A stretch of DNA of 64,000 nucleotides from NCBI GenBank assembly GCA_964647395.1, contig CAZYHR010000004.1, positions 1-64,000 on the forward strand. Direction: 5' to 3'. Made by a program: the position numbers and the translations under genes. Shown one piece after another: positions 10,025-19,113 of this stretch. Source of the stretch: Phosphoribacter sp964647395. Lineage in GTDB: Bacteria > Actinomycetota > Actinomycetes > Actinomycetales > Dermatophilaceae. Numbering within the stretch: the first letter of the stretch is position 1; each line of letters opens with the position of its first letter. The notes beneath the pieces were generated by a model. It saw nothing but the letters and a program-made list of their open reading frames with translations. It ran no database searches and was not told where the DNA came from.

Positions 10025-12780
10025 GGGATGACCCGCCAGGTGACCTCGACGGCCTGGTCGCGGTGGTCGGCGAGGAAGGTCGTCACCTCGCGCAGCACCT
10101 GCTCGTCCGACCCGTGTGCCGCCCGCACCCCGCGTCCCCGCGGCCGCGCATCCGGCGCGGGTGCCGGCCCCGGCGGTGCCGGCGGCCCCGGGGGCCCACC
10201 GCAGTCGCTGAGCCACGCGAAGGCGGCGTCCTCGGCGGTCTGCAGCGCCCGCCCGATCGGCTGGGTCAACTCGTCGGCGCGCAGCGCGTCGCGCAGCGCG
10301 TGCAGGATGCCGGCGGCCCGGTCGGCGCACTCCCCCTCGCCGCTCTCGGCGGCCAGCAGCGGGTCGAGCCGGCCCCACGCGAAGCCGCCGAGCCGGCGGG
10401 TGACCTCGTCGGCGCTGGTCAGCGACCGGCCGGCCGGAGCGGCCCGCCCGGCCAGCGGAGTCTGGGCCAGCGCCTGGACGAGGGCCAGCCCGTCGAGTTG
10501 GCGCAGCCGCTGCGCGAGGTCGAGCGACTCCCGGGCGGTGACCAGGCGCTGGAATTCTGCGGGCGGCATACCGAGTCGGGTGGCCGCCTGCTCGATCGCG
10601 GCCGGAAGTCCGGCCGCCGACCCCGCCAGCGGGCCGGCCTTGGCCTTGACCTGACCGGCCAACTCGGCGACCGCGGTCGGGGTGAGATAGGCCGACCCGA
10701 CGACGCCGAGCAGCCCGCCGGCCGCGTCGACCGCGCCCGCCCATTCGGCCGCCGACGGCAGTTGCTGGGTGCGCAACTCCATGGTCGGCTGCAGCGAGCC
10801 CGGGTCGGGCACCGGGATCGCGACGCCGTGCGCCCACCAGACCCGTTGCCGCAGAGCCGCCCAGGCGATGACGACCAGGTCGGCGACCTCGGCGCGCAAG
10901 CCAGGGCTGGGCTGGACGGCGGCGATCCACTCGCGCAGTTCGCGGACGGTGACGGGGGCCTCCGGCTCGACGCCGGCCTGGGCGCGTCGACCCAGGGCCC
11001 GCTCGATCTCGGTGCCCCACGGCACGAACCGGTCGTCGGTGAGGATGTAGTGCATCTCCGCCGCGGTGCCGACCCCGAGGGGGGTGACGACCCGGCGGAC
11101 CGCGGCGACGTCGCCCTGCAGTTCGACCCGGTGGTCGCGCTCGGCCATGGCCCGATCGATGTGCGCGGCGACGGCCTTGAGGTCCTTGACCCGGATCTCG
11201 GTGTCGCCCGGTTCGAAGCGTGGGTGGCCCGGATAGGTGGCTTCGTAGGCCTGCCCGACGAGGTGCTCGAAGGCCAGGCCGAGCGTGGCCCCGACCGGGT
11301 GCGCCGGCTCGAGCAGATGGGTCAGCGAGTGCAGCACCCTGGTGTGCGAGGGGTCGTCGACGAGGGTGCCGCTGGTCGGGGTGGCCGCGCCGTAGGCCTG
11401 CTGGATGGCCGTCTCGAGTTCGCGGCGCAGGGCGCTGCGCTGCGATTCGAGGATGCTCTTGGCCAGCGCCCGGTCGGTCTCGTTGAGGTGGTCGGCGTGC
11501 GACTGCCAGCGCTCGCCCGAGCCGTCGAGCAGCCAGGTGAGGATGACCAACCGGCGCAGGTTGCGCAGCCGCTCGTCGCTGAGGAAGCGGGGCAGCCAGA
11601 CGATGGTGCGCTCGTTGAAGGCCCGGGCGGAGAACAGCTCGAGCCGCTCCACGTCCTCGCTGGTCGAGTGGCCCGGCTCGTCGAAGGGGTGGTCGATGAC
11701 GATGCGCCACAGGCCGGGCGAGGCGCGGAAGTGGTCGTCGGGCAGCCACGAGACGTCGCGGACGTTGCCGAAGACGACCTCGACCTCGCGCCGCGATCCG
11801 CGCCAGACGATGCTGTGCCGGTGCACGCCCTGCAACTCGGTGCGGCCGGTGTCCAGGTCGAGGCTCTCGGCGACCAGGGCCTTGAGCAGCTCGCGCCGGC
11901 GGCCCTCGGTGTCCTCGCCCTTGGCCCGCTCGACGATCGACTCGTAGTCGACGTCGGCGAGTTGCACCCGGATCGTCGGGTTGCGCTCGTCGCCCTCGAG
12001 GTGGATCTCGGGCACGTCCTGCGCCCAGTTGCGCACGGTGCTCAGCACCTGGGCCGCCTCACCGCCGGGCAGCATCGAGACGATCGACCCGTGGTTGAGC
12101 GACGCGAGCCGCGAGCCGGTGAGCGCCTTGAGCGCGGGCACGTTGGGGGCGACGGCCGACAGCAGCAGGGTCTTGGCGAGCCGGTCGGCGGCGACGAAGC
12201 GGGTTGGCACGTCGGCGCCGGACACCTGCTGCTCGTCGAGGTCGAGGCGGCGCAGGATGAGCGGCCGCAGCTTCTCGGCATACAGCTTGCTCGCCGAGCG
12301 GAAGAGCGCCGCGGCCTGCGGGTCGAGCGCCGATGTGCCTTCGACGATGTGCTGGTAGGCGTCACCGACCGGGATGAGGTCGGCGGTGGTCAGGGTGTCG
12401 CGGCGCTCGACGAGCATCTGCTGCATGACCTTGAGCGCGGTGCGCTCGCGCTGCATGACGCTGGCCAGCGACCGCAGCGTCGAGACCAGCGCCGGCGAGA
12501 AGGGATAGGTCAGCCGGAAGGCCGCCTCGTCGGCGCCGCGGTGCCGCTCGTCGGTGTTGGCGCCGTCGAGCAGCACGTCCCACACCTCGGGCCGGCGCTC
12601 GACGGCGGCGAAGGCGTCCTGCAGGGCCCGCTCGCCCGCACCGTCCTTGGGTCGCAGCAGCCGCCGGTTGGCGACGTAGGGCAGGTTCTCGTCGCCGAGT
12701 TCGATGACGCCGAAGCGGCCCTCCTGGTGTTTGAACGCCTTCTCCAGCGCCTCCTCGTCGTTGTCGACACTAGCCGCCAC
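10021..12780 (-). pseudogene. pglY: 5'-truncated BREX type 2 PglY
   Basis: The C-terminal roughly 915 residues of PglY, the large P-loop protein of BREX-2. Recognisable sequence starts near 12775 (VDNDEEALEKAFKHQEGRFG) and includes TYPFSPALVSTLRSLASVMQ, LPGGEAAQVLSTVRNWAQDV and a long helical C-terminus ending TWRVIP. The N-terminal ATPase part, including the Walker A motif, is missing. An open frame extends to 12942, but residues upstream of 12780 are low-complexity and carry no family resemblance. No credible start or ribosome binding site is present. The downstream genes may therefore lack their native promoter. The truncation marks the edge of a deletion or rearrangement. Confidence 0.75.
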
Positions 12781-13055
12781 TGTAGTGGGCTGGGTGGTGG
12801 TGCGCCGGGCCTGCCAGGCGACCGGTCGCCGGTGCGCAGCGAATTGCCGCATTCCGCAGGCGCGCCGATCATCACGTGGACAGTCCCGGTTGCCGGGGAA
12901 CGAACGGCGAACCCGTGGTGCGTGTTCAGGTCGGCGACCCACTCACGATGCGACCCCTTCTCATCCGGGTCGACGAGTTCAGCCACCTCGGAGACACGAC
13001 GCGGCGCACGGCCCGGTGCTGCCGGGGCCGTGCGCCGCCCGTGAGTCACGCGCGG
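12781..13055. other. Junction region upstream of truncated pglY
   Basis: No gene is supported in these 275 bp. One minus-strand frame reads VSEVAELVDPDEKGSHREW and stays open into pglY in the wrong frame. It has fair codon bias and could be the tail of another gene lost at the breakpoint, but I cannot assign it. No terminal inverted repeats or transposase are visible. Confidence 0.4.
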
Positions 13056-13274
13056 TCAGTCCAGCGCGGAGACCTCCGCCAGGACCTGGTCGGCGGCGTC
13101 CTTGCCGATGTAGCCGGCGGCCATGTTGACCGCGTTGGCGGCCGGCATGCCCTTGACCATGCCGATCATCGGGTTGCTCGTCACGCCGGGGGCGTGCTTC
13201 TCCAGGATCGCCTGGACGTCGGGGTCCTCCAACAGGGTGCCGAGGGTGGTGGTGCTGAGGTCGTAGCGGGCCAT
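13056..13274 (-). CDS. Small conserved protein of 72 residues
   Basis: A 72-residue cytoplasmic protein without a signal peptide. AAAGGA lies upstream of the ATG. The sequence TTTLGTLLEDPDVQAILEKH, then a Pro-Gly, then MIGMVKGMPAANAV and a closing helix, resembles a small helical module found as a C-terminal tail in some secreted glycoside hydrolases and esterases. Here it stands alone. It has its own sigma-70-like promoter, divergent from the CarH-like regulator, so it may be one of that regulator's targets (inference). Function unknown. Confidence 0.65.
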   Translation of the reverse strand: MARYDLSTTTLGTLLEDPDVQAILEKHAPGVTSNPMIGMVKGMPAANAVNMAAGYIGKDAADQVLAEVSALD

Positions 13275-13340
13275 GGGTGGGTCCTTTAGGTCGGTGGCCG
13301 GGTAGCTCAGTTTACTGGCGGGTCAGCGTGCGCCGGACGC

Positions 13341-13369
13341 TGTATAAGGTTTGTCACGCCATACGTCAA
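13341..13369 (-). promoter_or_regulatory. Sigma-70-type promoter for the 72-residue protein
   Basis: Read on the minus strand, TTGACG (13364-13369) is followed after exactly 17 bp by TATACA (13341-13346). This is an unusually good consensus for such a GC-rich genome. It fires leftward into the gene starting at 13274. It lies in the 117-bp divergent region shared with the CarH-like gene, where light/B12 repressors of that family typically bind. Confidence 0.65.
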
Positions 13370-13391
13370 GGTTCGTCCTACACTGCGGAAG

Positions 13392-14270
13392 ATGTACACC
13401 ATCAAGCGCGCGGCGGCCGCGACGGGGATCCCCGAAGCCACGCTGCGGGCTTGGGAGCGACGGTATGCCGTGGTGGCACCGCAGCGCACCCCGGCCGGCT
13501 ACCGGCTCTACGACGAGCACACCCTGGCCGACCTGCGCACCATGCAGGCGCTGGTCCGCTCCGGTTGGGCGCCGAGCCAGGCGGCGACCGAAGTCGCTCG
13601 CCGGCGCACCGGCACCGACCTCGCCGCGCTGGGAGCCGCGAGCCTGGGCGCCTTCGCCCGGCCGGCCGACAGCATCGCCTCGCTCGTCGAGGCCGCCGGC
13701 CGGATGGACGCCATCACCATCGGGCAGTTGCTCGACGCGGCCTTCGCCCGCGCGTCCATCGAGGGCGTCGTGCGCGACTGGCTCCTGCCGGCCCTGGCCG
13801 CGCTCGGCGAGGCCTGGGCGGCCGGCGAGGTCTCGGTCGCCGGCGAGCACCTGACCAGCCACGCCGTGCTGCGCCGGCTCAGCGCGGCCTACGAGGCGGC
13901 GGGCGAGTCGATCGGGGGGCCGCGGTTCGTCATCGGGCTGGCCCGCGACGCGCAACACGAACTGGGCGCGCTGAGTTTCGCGGTCATCTGCCGGCGGCTG
14001 GGCAGCGACCTGGTCTATCTCGGCGCGCAGGTGCCCGAGAGCCAGTGGGTCGAGGCGGTCGCCAAGCACGAGGCCGACGCCGCAGTCGTCGTCGCCCCCA
14101 CCCCACCCGACGCCGCCGCCGCCCAGCGCGCGCTCGACCTGCTCGACGCGCACTGTCCGGGCGTGGCGGCATACGTGGGGGGCGGAGCCCAGGACCAGGT
14201 GGGCCGCGCCGACCAGCGGCTCGGGCACGACGTCGTCGCGGCCGCGCAACTGCTCGTCACCACGCGCTGA
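13392..14270 (+). CDS. CarH/LitR-like MerR regulator, B12-binding
   Basis: A transcriptional regulator of 292 residues. The N-terminal MerR-type domain reads MYTIKRAAAATGIPEATLRA with WERRYAVVAPQRTPAGYRLY. A middle helical B12-cap domain carries W-x9-EH in EAWAAGEVSVAGEHLTSH. A C-terminal Rossmann B12-binding domain has DAQHELGA, with the histidine expected to ligate cobalt from below. These are the hallmarks of CarH-type adenosylcobalamin photoreceptors, which repress in the dark and release DNA in light. Known relatives control carotenoid genes; none is in view here. Nearby candidates are the divergent 72-residue gene and the lipid desaturase downstream. Confidence 0.8.
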   Translation: MYTIKRAAAATGIPEATLRAWERRYAVVAPQRTPAGYRLYDEHTLADLRTMQALVRSGWAPSQAATEVARRRTGTDLAALGAASLGAFARPADSIASLVEAAGRMDAITIGQLLDAAFARASIEGVVRDWLLPALAALGEAWAAGEVSVAGEHLTSHAVLRRLSAAYEAAGESIGGPRFVIGLARDAQHELGALSFAVICRRLGSDLVYLGAQVPESQWVEAVAKHEADAAVVVAPTPPDAAAAQRALDLLDAHCPGVAAYVGGGAQDQVGRADQRLGHDVVAAAQLLVTTR

Positions 14271-14315
14271 ACGTCACCGCCACGCCGACCCAGCAGCGCG
14301 CGCCGACCAGCCTGA

Positions 14316-15683
14316 TCAGCGAATCCGCTTGGCCCGCTTGGCTGCCCGCCGCTTGAGCACCGCGCCCTGGATCGCGTCGCGGGCGGCCAGCCCGACCGTC
14401 GCGGCCCGCGACCGCTCCGGGGTCTTGTTGGGCAGCGACAGCGCGATGATCTTCGCCCACGCCGACGCGAGTTGCAGCAGGAACGGCCCGGTCGTGTAGG
14501 ACAGGTTGTAGCGCTCGCAGATCTCGCGCACCCGCGGGGCGATCTCGACGTAGCGGTTGCTCGGCAGGTCGGGGAAGAGGTGGTGCTCGATCTGGTGGCT
14601 GAGGTTGCCCGACATGAAGTGGATGACCTTGCCGCCGGAGATGTTCGCCGAACCGATCATCTGCCGGACGTACCACTCGCCGCGGGTCTCGTCGTCGATC
14701 GTCTCGGTCGCGAACGTCTCCACCCCGTAAGGGAAGTGGCCGCACAGGATGATGCCGTTGGTCCACAGGTTGCGCACGATGTTGGCCACGACGTTGGCGC
14801 CGAGGGTCGGCAGGAACGACGGCCCGGACAGGATCGGGTGCAGGACGTAGTCCTTGCCGACCTGCTTGCGCACCTTGCGCCCGAGGGCCCGCAGCCGCTC
14901 GCGGCCAACCTCCTTGTCCATCTCGCCGGACAGGATCGCGTGCAACTTGACGTCGTAGGACGCGATGCCCCACTCGAAGAACACCGCGTTGAGGAACGAG
15001 TAGAGCGGCTGGCCCAGCGACGCCAACATCCACGGCTGGTCCTCGTCGACCCGGAAGATGCCGTAGCCGAGGTCGTCGTCGGCGCCGAGCACGTTGGTGT
15101 ACGTGTGGTGGGTCTCGTTGTGCGACTCCTGCCACTGCGACGACGGCGAGACGTTGTCCCACTCCCAGGTCGTCGAGTGGACCTTGGGGTCGCGCATCCA
15201 ATCCCACTGGCCGTGCATGACGTTGTGGCCGATCTCCATGTTCTCGATGATCTTGGCGATCGACAGCCCGGCCGTGCCGAGCAGCCACGCGGGCGGGAAG
15301 AGCGAGAACAGCAGCACGGCCCGGCTGCCCAGCTCGAGATAGCGGTGCCCCTTGATGACCTTGCGGATGTATGCCGCGTCGCGGCCACCGCGCGAGTCCA
15401 GCACCTCCTGGCGCAGGGCGTCGAGCTCACGGCCGAGCGCCTCGATCTGCTCCGCGCTCAGGTGCGCGGTCGGATCGGGCCGGCCGGAGGGCCGCGGGTG
15501 CAGCACCCGCGGCTGGCCGTGGCTGTCGACTGACAGCCGGGAGTGCCGTCGGGCGGTGATCTTGGCCAGGTCGTCCGGCGTCCGCTCGGGACGCGGGTCG
15601 GGGCGCTCGGCCCACGGGTCGTCGACCAGCTCGACCCCGGCGACGTCCTCGTCGAGGGTCGGGGCGTTGACGAGCAGGGTCAT
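14316..15683 (-). CDS. Membrane fatty acid desaturase (DesA3-like)
   Basis: An integral membrane acyl-CoA/acyl-lipid desaturase, 455 residues. It has the three histidine boxes of the di-iron family: GHNVMHG near residue 150, SHNETHHTYTN near 183 and SHQIEHHLFPDLP near 362. Hydrophobic helices lie between them. An N-terminal extension of about 100 residues is acidic and variable. The pairing with a flavin/2Fe-2S reductase 12 bp upstream matches mycobacterial Rv3229c (DesA3) and Rv3230c, which make oleate from stearoyl-CoA at the membrane. Probable role: unsaturated fatty acid synthesis and membrane fluidity. Confidence 0.85.
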   Translation of the reverse strand: MTLLVNAPTLDEDVAGVELVDDPWAERPDPRPERTPDDLAKITARRHSRLSVDSHGQPRVLHPRPSGRPDPTAHLSAEQIEALGRELDALRQEVLDSRGGRDAAYIRKVIKGHRYLELGSRAVLLFSLFPPAWLLGTAGLSIAKIIENMEIGHNVMHGQWDWMRDPKVHSTTWEWDNVSPSSQWQESHNETHHTYTNVLGADDDLGYGIFRVDEDQPWMLASLGQPLYSFLNAVFFEWGIASYDVKLHAILSGEMDKEVGRERLRALGRKVRKQVGKDYVLHPILSGPSFLPTLGANVVANIVRNLWTNGIILCGHFPYGVETFATETIDDETRGEWYVRQMIGSANISGGKVIHFMSGNLSHQIEHHLFPDLPSNRYVEIAPRVREICERYNLSYTTGPFLLQLASAWAKIIALSLPNKTPERSRAATVGLAARDAIQGAVLKRRAAKRAKRIR

Positions 15684-15695
15684 GACAGGTTCTCC

Positions 15696-16787
15696 TCAGT
15701 GCTCGATCTCGCACGGGCCGGCCGCCGCCGACACGCACGTCTGGATGCGCACGCCGTCCCCTGCGGCGGCATACGTGAGTTCGCCGTTACGCAGGTCGCG
15801 GACGACCCCCTCGCGCAGCGGCAGGACACAACGGAAACAGATGCCCATACGGCAGCCGCTCGGCATGAGGACTCCCGCGTCCTCGGCGACGTCGAGGATC
15901 GGCGTCCCCCCGTCGGCCTCGACCGTGCGCCCCGAGACGGTGAACGTCAGGGTGCCGCCCTCGCCGGTCACGAAGACCGCCGGCCGGAACCGCTCGGTAT
16001 GCAGCAGGTCCGCCAATCCTGCGGTGTCCCAGTGCTGCTCGCACGCGTCGAGCATGCCGGTCGGGCCGCACGCCCAGGTCTCGCGCTCGCGCCAGTCGGG
16101 GACGATGCGGTCCAACTCGGTCAACTCGAGCATGCCCTCGGCGTCGGTATGCCGCTCGACCAGCCGGATCTTGCCGGTGGCCGCCAGTTCGCGCAGTTCG
16201 GTGCCGAAGACGACGTCCTCGCGGCGCGGGGCGCTGTGCAGCAGGACCACGTCGGCCAGGTCGGGGTGGTTGCGCAGCATGCCCATGACCGGGGTGATGC
16301 CGCTGCCGCCGGTGAGGAACAGCACCTTGGCGGGGCGCGGCGTCGACATGACGAAGTCGCCGGTGGCCTGGTCGAGCATGACCATGGTGCCGGGCGTGAC
16401 GGCGCGGTTGAGGTGGTTGCTCACCAGGCCGTCGGGGATCGCCTTGGGCGTGATGGTGATGAGCCCGTCGGTGCGGTCGGTGCGCGAGGTCAGCGAATAG
16501 GCGCGCCAGTGCCGGACGCCGTCGACGTCGATGCCGAGCCGGATGTACTGCCCCGGCAGGTGGCCGGCCCAGTCCTGACCGGGCTGGATGGTCAAGGTGG
16601 CGGCGTCGGCCGTCTCGGGCTGCACCGCGACGATCCGGCCGCGCAGGTCGGCGCCGGCGCGCAACGGGCTGAGCAGGTCAAGGGTGCCGGCCGGCAGGAC
16701 CGGGCCGACGACCGCTTCAGCGACCTTCCAGGCACGCTGCCGGATGGTCGTGGCGCGGGACGGGCGCGGGACGGCGACGGGGGGCAC
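15696..16787 (-). CDS. Ferredoxin-NAD(P)H reductase partner of desaturase
   Basis: The electron donor for the desaturase, 363 residues from the GTG at 16787 (an open frame extends upstream without good start evidence). Domain order: FAD-binding barrel with RAYSLTS, NAD(P)-binding fold with FLTGGSGITPVMGML and WACGPTGMLDAC, then a plant-type 2Fe-2S domain with PSGCRMGICFRC and a fourth cysteine in IQTCVS. It resembles Rv3230c. It is transcribed with the desaturase and divergently from the PucR-like regulator, which is the likely controller. Confidence 0.85.
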   Translation of the reverse strand: MPPVAVPRPSRATTIRQRAWKVAEAVVGPVLPAGTLDLLSPLRAGADLRGRIVAVQPETADAATLTIQPGQDWAGHLPGQYIRLGIDVDGVRHWRAYSLTSRTDRTDGLITITPKAIPDGLVSNHLNRAVTPGTMVMLDQATGDFVMSTPRPAKVLFLTGGSGITPVMGMLRNHPDLADVVLLHSAPRREDVVFGTELRELAATGKIRLVERHTDAEGMLELTELDRIVPDWRERETWACGPTGMLDACEQHWDTAGLADLLHTERFRPAVFVTGEGGTLTFTVSGRTVEADGGTPILDVAEDAGVLMPSGCRMGICFRCVLPLREGVVRDLRNGELTYAAAGDGVRIQTCVSAAAGPCEIEH

Positions 16788-16884
16788 ATGACCATTGTTC
16801 CCGACCTGAGAGCAGAATTGTCCGCCCGCGGATGTGAAGTTGGGCGTAGTGTTTTGTTCGTCAAGAAGAAGATCGGGGGGTGAC

Positions 16885-18117
16885 GTGACAAGCTCACCAG
16901 CAGTCGGCGCCGGCTCGGGGGCCGCGGGCCCGGTCGGCACCCTCGACCTGGCCCCGGATGCCTACGACCGGCTGCGCCAGGCGATCCCCGCGGTGGCCGA
17001 CGACGCGGTGACGACGATCGTCCGGGAGGTGCCGGCCTATCGGGCGGCGTTCACCGGTCAACTGGGGCAGCAGATCACCCACGCGGTGCAGTTGGCGCTG
17101 GTCAACTTCCTCGACCTGGCCCGGCGCGGCGGGGTGCAGGACCCGGCCGAGCCGATCGCGCCGTCGACCGCGGCGGCCTACGAGCTCGGTCGGGGCGAGG
17201 CGCGGTCCGGACGGTCGATGGATGCGCTGCTGGCGGCATACCGGATCGGGGGCCGGGTGTCCTGGCGCGGGCTGTCCCAGGTGGCGGTGGCGGCCGGGAT
17301 GTCGGCCTCGACGCTGGGAGCCTTCGCGGAGCTGGTCTTCGCCTACATCGACGCGCTGTCCGGCGCGAGCATCACCGGCCACAACGACGAGCTGATGACC
17401 GCCGGCCGGGTCCGGGAGCGCTACCGGGAGCGGCTCGCCGAGTTGCTGGTCGCCGAGGCCGACGAGTCCGAGCTGGCCGAGGCCGCGCAGCGCGCCGAGT
17501 GGTCGCCGCCGCGCACCCTGACCGCGGTGCTGCTGCCCGAGGGCCAGGTGCGGGCGGTGCTCGGACTGCTCGACGACCGGACGCTGGCGCTGACCCCTGA
17601 GGACGCCTCCCGGGAGGAGCCGCTGTCGGTCCTGCTGGTGCCCAACACCACTGGGGCTGACCGTGATCGGCTGCTCGGGCTGCTCGAGGGGCGCGGCGCG
17701 ACGGTCGGCCCGGAGCGCGCGTGGACCCGGGTCGCAGCCTCGCTGACCCGAGCCCGGCACGCCCACGCGTCGCTGCCGCGGGCCGAGCGGCGGGTCACCC
17801 TGGACACCGAGCAGCACCTGCCCGAGCTCATCCTCGGCGCCGACCCCGAGGCGGTGGCCGACCTGCGCGCCATCGTGCTCGCGCCGCTGGCCGGGCAGCG
17901 CCCCAGCTCGCGCGCCCGGCTCGAGGAGACCCTGCGCTCCTGGCTGCTGCACCACGGCCGCCGCGAGCTCGTCGCCGCCGACCTCTACGTCCACCCGCAG
18001 ACCGTCCGCTATCGCATGCAGCAGTTGCGCGAGCTCTACGGCGACCGGCTGGACAACTCCGAGTGGCTGCTGCGGCTCACCCTCGCCCTCGCGGTGCCCG
18101 CCCCAGCCCGGCGCTGA
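16885..18117 (+). CDS. PucR-like HTH transcriptional regulator
   Basis: A 410-residue regulator, GTG start after a GGGGGG-rich site. The N-terminal 200 residues form a helical sensor-like domain seen in actinobacterial PucR-family proteins. A central GGDEF-like degenerate region follows. The C-terminus is the PucR helix-turn-helix: LEETLRSWLLHHGRRELVAA then LYVHPQTVRYRMQQLRELYG. It is divergent from the reductase/desaturase operon with a 97-bp gap, a neighbourhood I recall as common in actinobacteria. It probably regulates that operon in response to membrane state (inference). Confidence 0.8.
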   Translation: MTSSPAVGAGSGAAGPVGTLDLAPDAYDRLRQAIPAVADDAVTTIVREVPAYRAAFTGQLGQQITHAVQLALVNFLDLARRGGVQDPAEPIAPSTAAAYELGRGEARSGRSMDALLAAYRIGGRVSWRGLSQVAVAAGMSASTLGAFAELVFAYIDALSGASITGHNDELMTAGRVRERYRERLAELLVAEADESELAEAAQRAEWSPPRTLTAVLLPEGQVRAVLGLLDDRTLALTPEDASREEPLSVLLVPNTTGADRDRLLGLLEGRGATVGPERAWTRVAASLTRARHAHASLPRAERRVTLDTEQHLPELILGADPEAVADLRAIVLAPLAGQRPSSRARLEETLRSWLLHHGRRELVAADLYVHPQTVRYRMQQLRELYGDRLDNSEWLLRLTLALAVPAPARR

Positions 18118-18177
18118 CCGGTGCCGCGCCGGCTGAGGCCGGACTCGGTCGACGGCGACGCGGTGCCCCCGCGACGG

Positions 18178-19113
18178 TCAGCTGAGCACGTCCTTGCGGC
18201 GGAACACCCGCCAGGCCAGCCCGAGGAACAGCACCGTCCAGAACAGCGACCACACGACGCCGTGACGCATCGAGAGCCAGTCGGGGTCGGGGTTGACCAG
18301 GTCCAGCCAGGCCCGCTGGTAGTGCAGGGGCAGGGCGTTACGGATCGCGCCGAGGTCCTCGATCTGGCCGAGGATCGAGCAGATGATCGCGGTGAGGACC
18401 GCGATGCCGACGGCCCCGAGCGGGGCGTCGGTGCGGGTGCCGATGAGGAAGGCCAGCGCAGCCACCTGCAACAGCGTGACGAAGATGTAGGCCGCGGCGA
18501 TGCCGATGCGCGGCAGCATGACGTCCCACTCGATGACCCCGCCGGTGGGGATGGTGAACGGCGCCCAGCCATAGACCAGGCCGCCGAGCAGCAACGCCCA
18601 GACGACGTAGAGGACGACCGCGAAGGCGACGGTGAGCAGCGCGACGAGCCACTTCGCGGTGAGCAGCCGGGCCCGCGGGACCGGCGCGACGAGCAGATAG
18701 CGCAGCGACGACCACGACGCCTCGCTCGGCACCGAGTCGCCCGCGAAGAGCGCGGCGAGCACGACGAACAGGAAGTCGGCGGCCGAGATGAGCACGAAGA
18801 TCGTGAAATTCGCCGAGCCCTCCCGGGCGAAGTCCGAGATCCGCAGGCCACCGGCCGGCCCGCGGGTGCCGAGGGTGAAGGCGAGCACGATGATCGCCGG
18901 CAGCGCCAGCATCAGCCCGAAGGCCCACCGGGTGCGCGGCCGGCCCAACTGCCGGCGCACCTCGGTGCCGACCGACAGCGGCCGGGCCGGGCGAGCAGCC
19001 CCGGGTGGCCGCGCAGCGTCGACCGGCCCGACCGGCCCGACCGGCTCAGCAGCCCGGGCGGCCGCGGCCGCCTCGGGCGGCGACGACTCGCCGGGGGGCC
19101 GGACCTCACTCAT
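18178..19113 (-). CDS. ABC-2 type transporter permease
   Basis: Membrane subunit of an ABC exporter, 311 residues. A Pro/Ala-rich cytoplasmic N-terminus of about 55 residues precedes six hydrophobic segments (for example FGLMLALPAIIVLAFTLG and WSLFWTVLFLGLAWRVF). Its start overlaps the stop of the hydrolase-ATPase fusion gene by 4 bp, so the two are coexpressed and the ATPase domain of that protein is the expected partner. Substrate unknown. Confidence 0.8.
   Translation of the reverse strand: MSEVRPPGESSPPEAAAAARAAEPVGPVGPVDAARPPGAARPARPLSVGTEVRRQLGRPRTRWAFGLMLALPAIIVLAFTLGTRGPAGGLRISDFAREGSANFTIFVLISAADFLFVVLAALFAGDSVPSEASWSSLRYLLVAPVPRARLLTAKWLVALLTVAFAVVLYVVWALLLGGLVYGWAPFTIPTGGVIEWDVMLPRIGIAAAYIFVTLLQVAALAFLIGTRTDAPLGAVGIAVLTAIICSILGQIEDLGAIRNALPLHYQRAWLDLVNPDPDWLSMRHGVVWSLFWTVLFLGLAWRVFRRKDVLS

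Noticed and set aside
10063..13044. Very long open frame on the plus strand opposite pglY
   Set aside because: It mirrors high third-position GC of the real minus-strand gene, has Arg/Gly/Pro-rich composition and no family resemblance.
12781..13055. Transposase remnant at the pglY truncation point
   Set aside because: One frame has fair codon bias, but I could not match it to a transposase and found no terminal inverted repeats or target duplication.
13297..13330. Sequence GCCGGGTAGCTCAGTTTACTGG resembling a tRNA 5' end (shown in part)
   Set aside because: No anticodon arm, T-arm or matching acceptor strand follows within 100 bp; it is part of a divergent promoter region.
15543..16883. Long open frames opposite the reductase and many similar antisense frames
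   Set aside because: Shadows produced by GC-rich codons of real genes; composition is low-complexity and starts lack ribosome binding sites.
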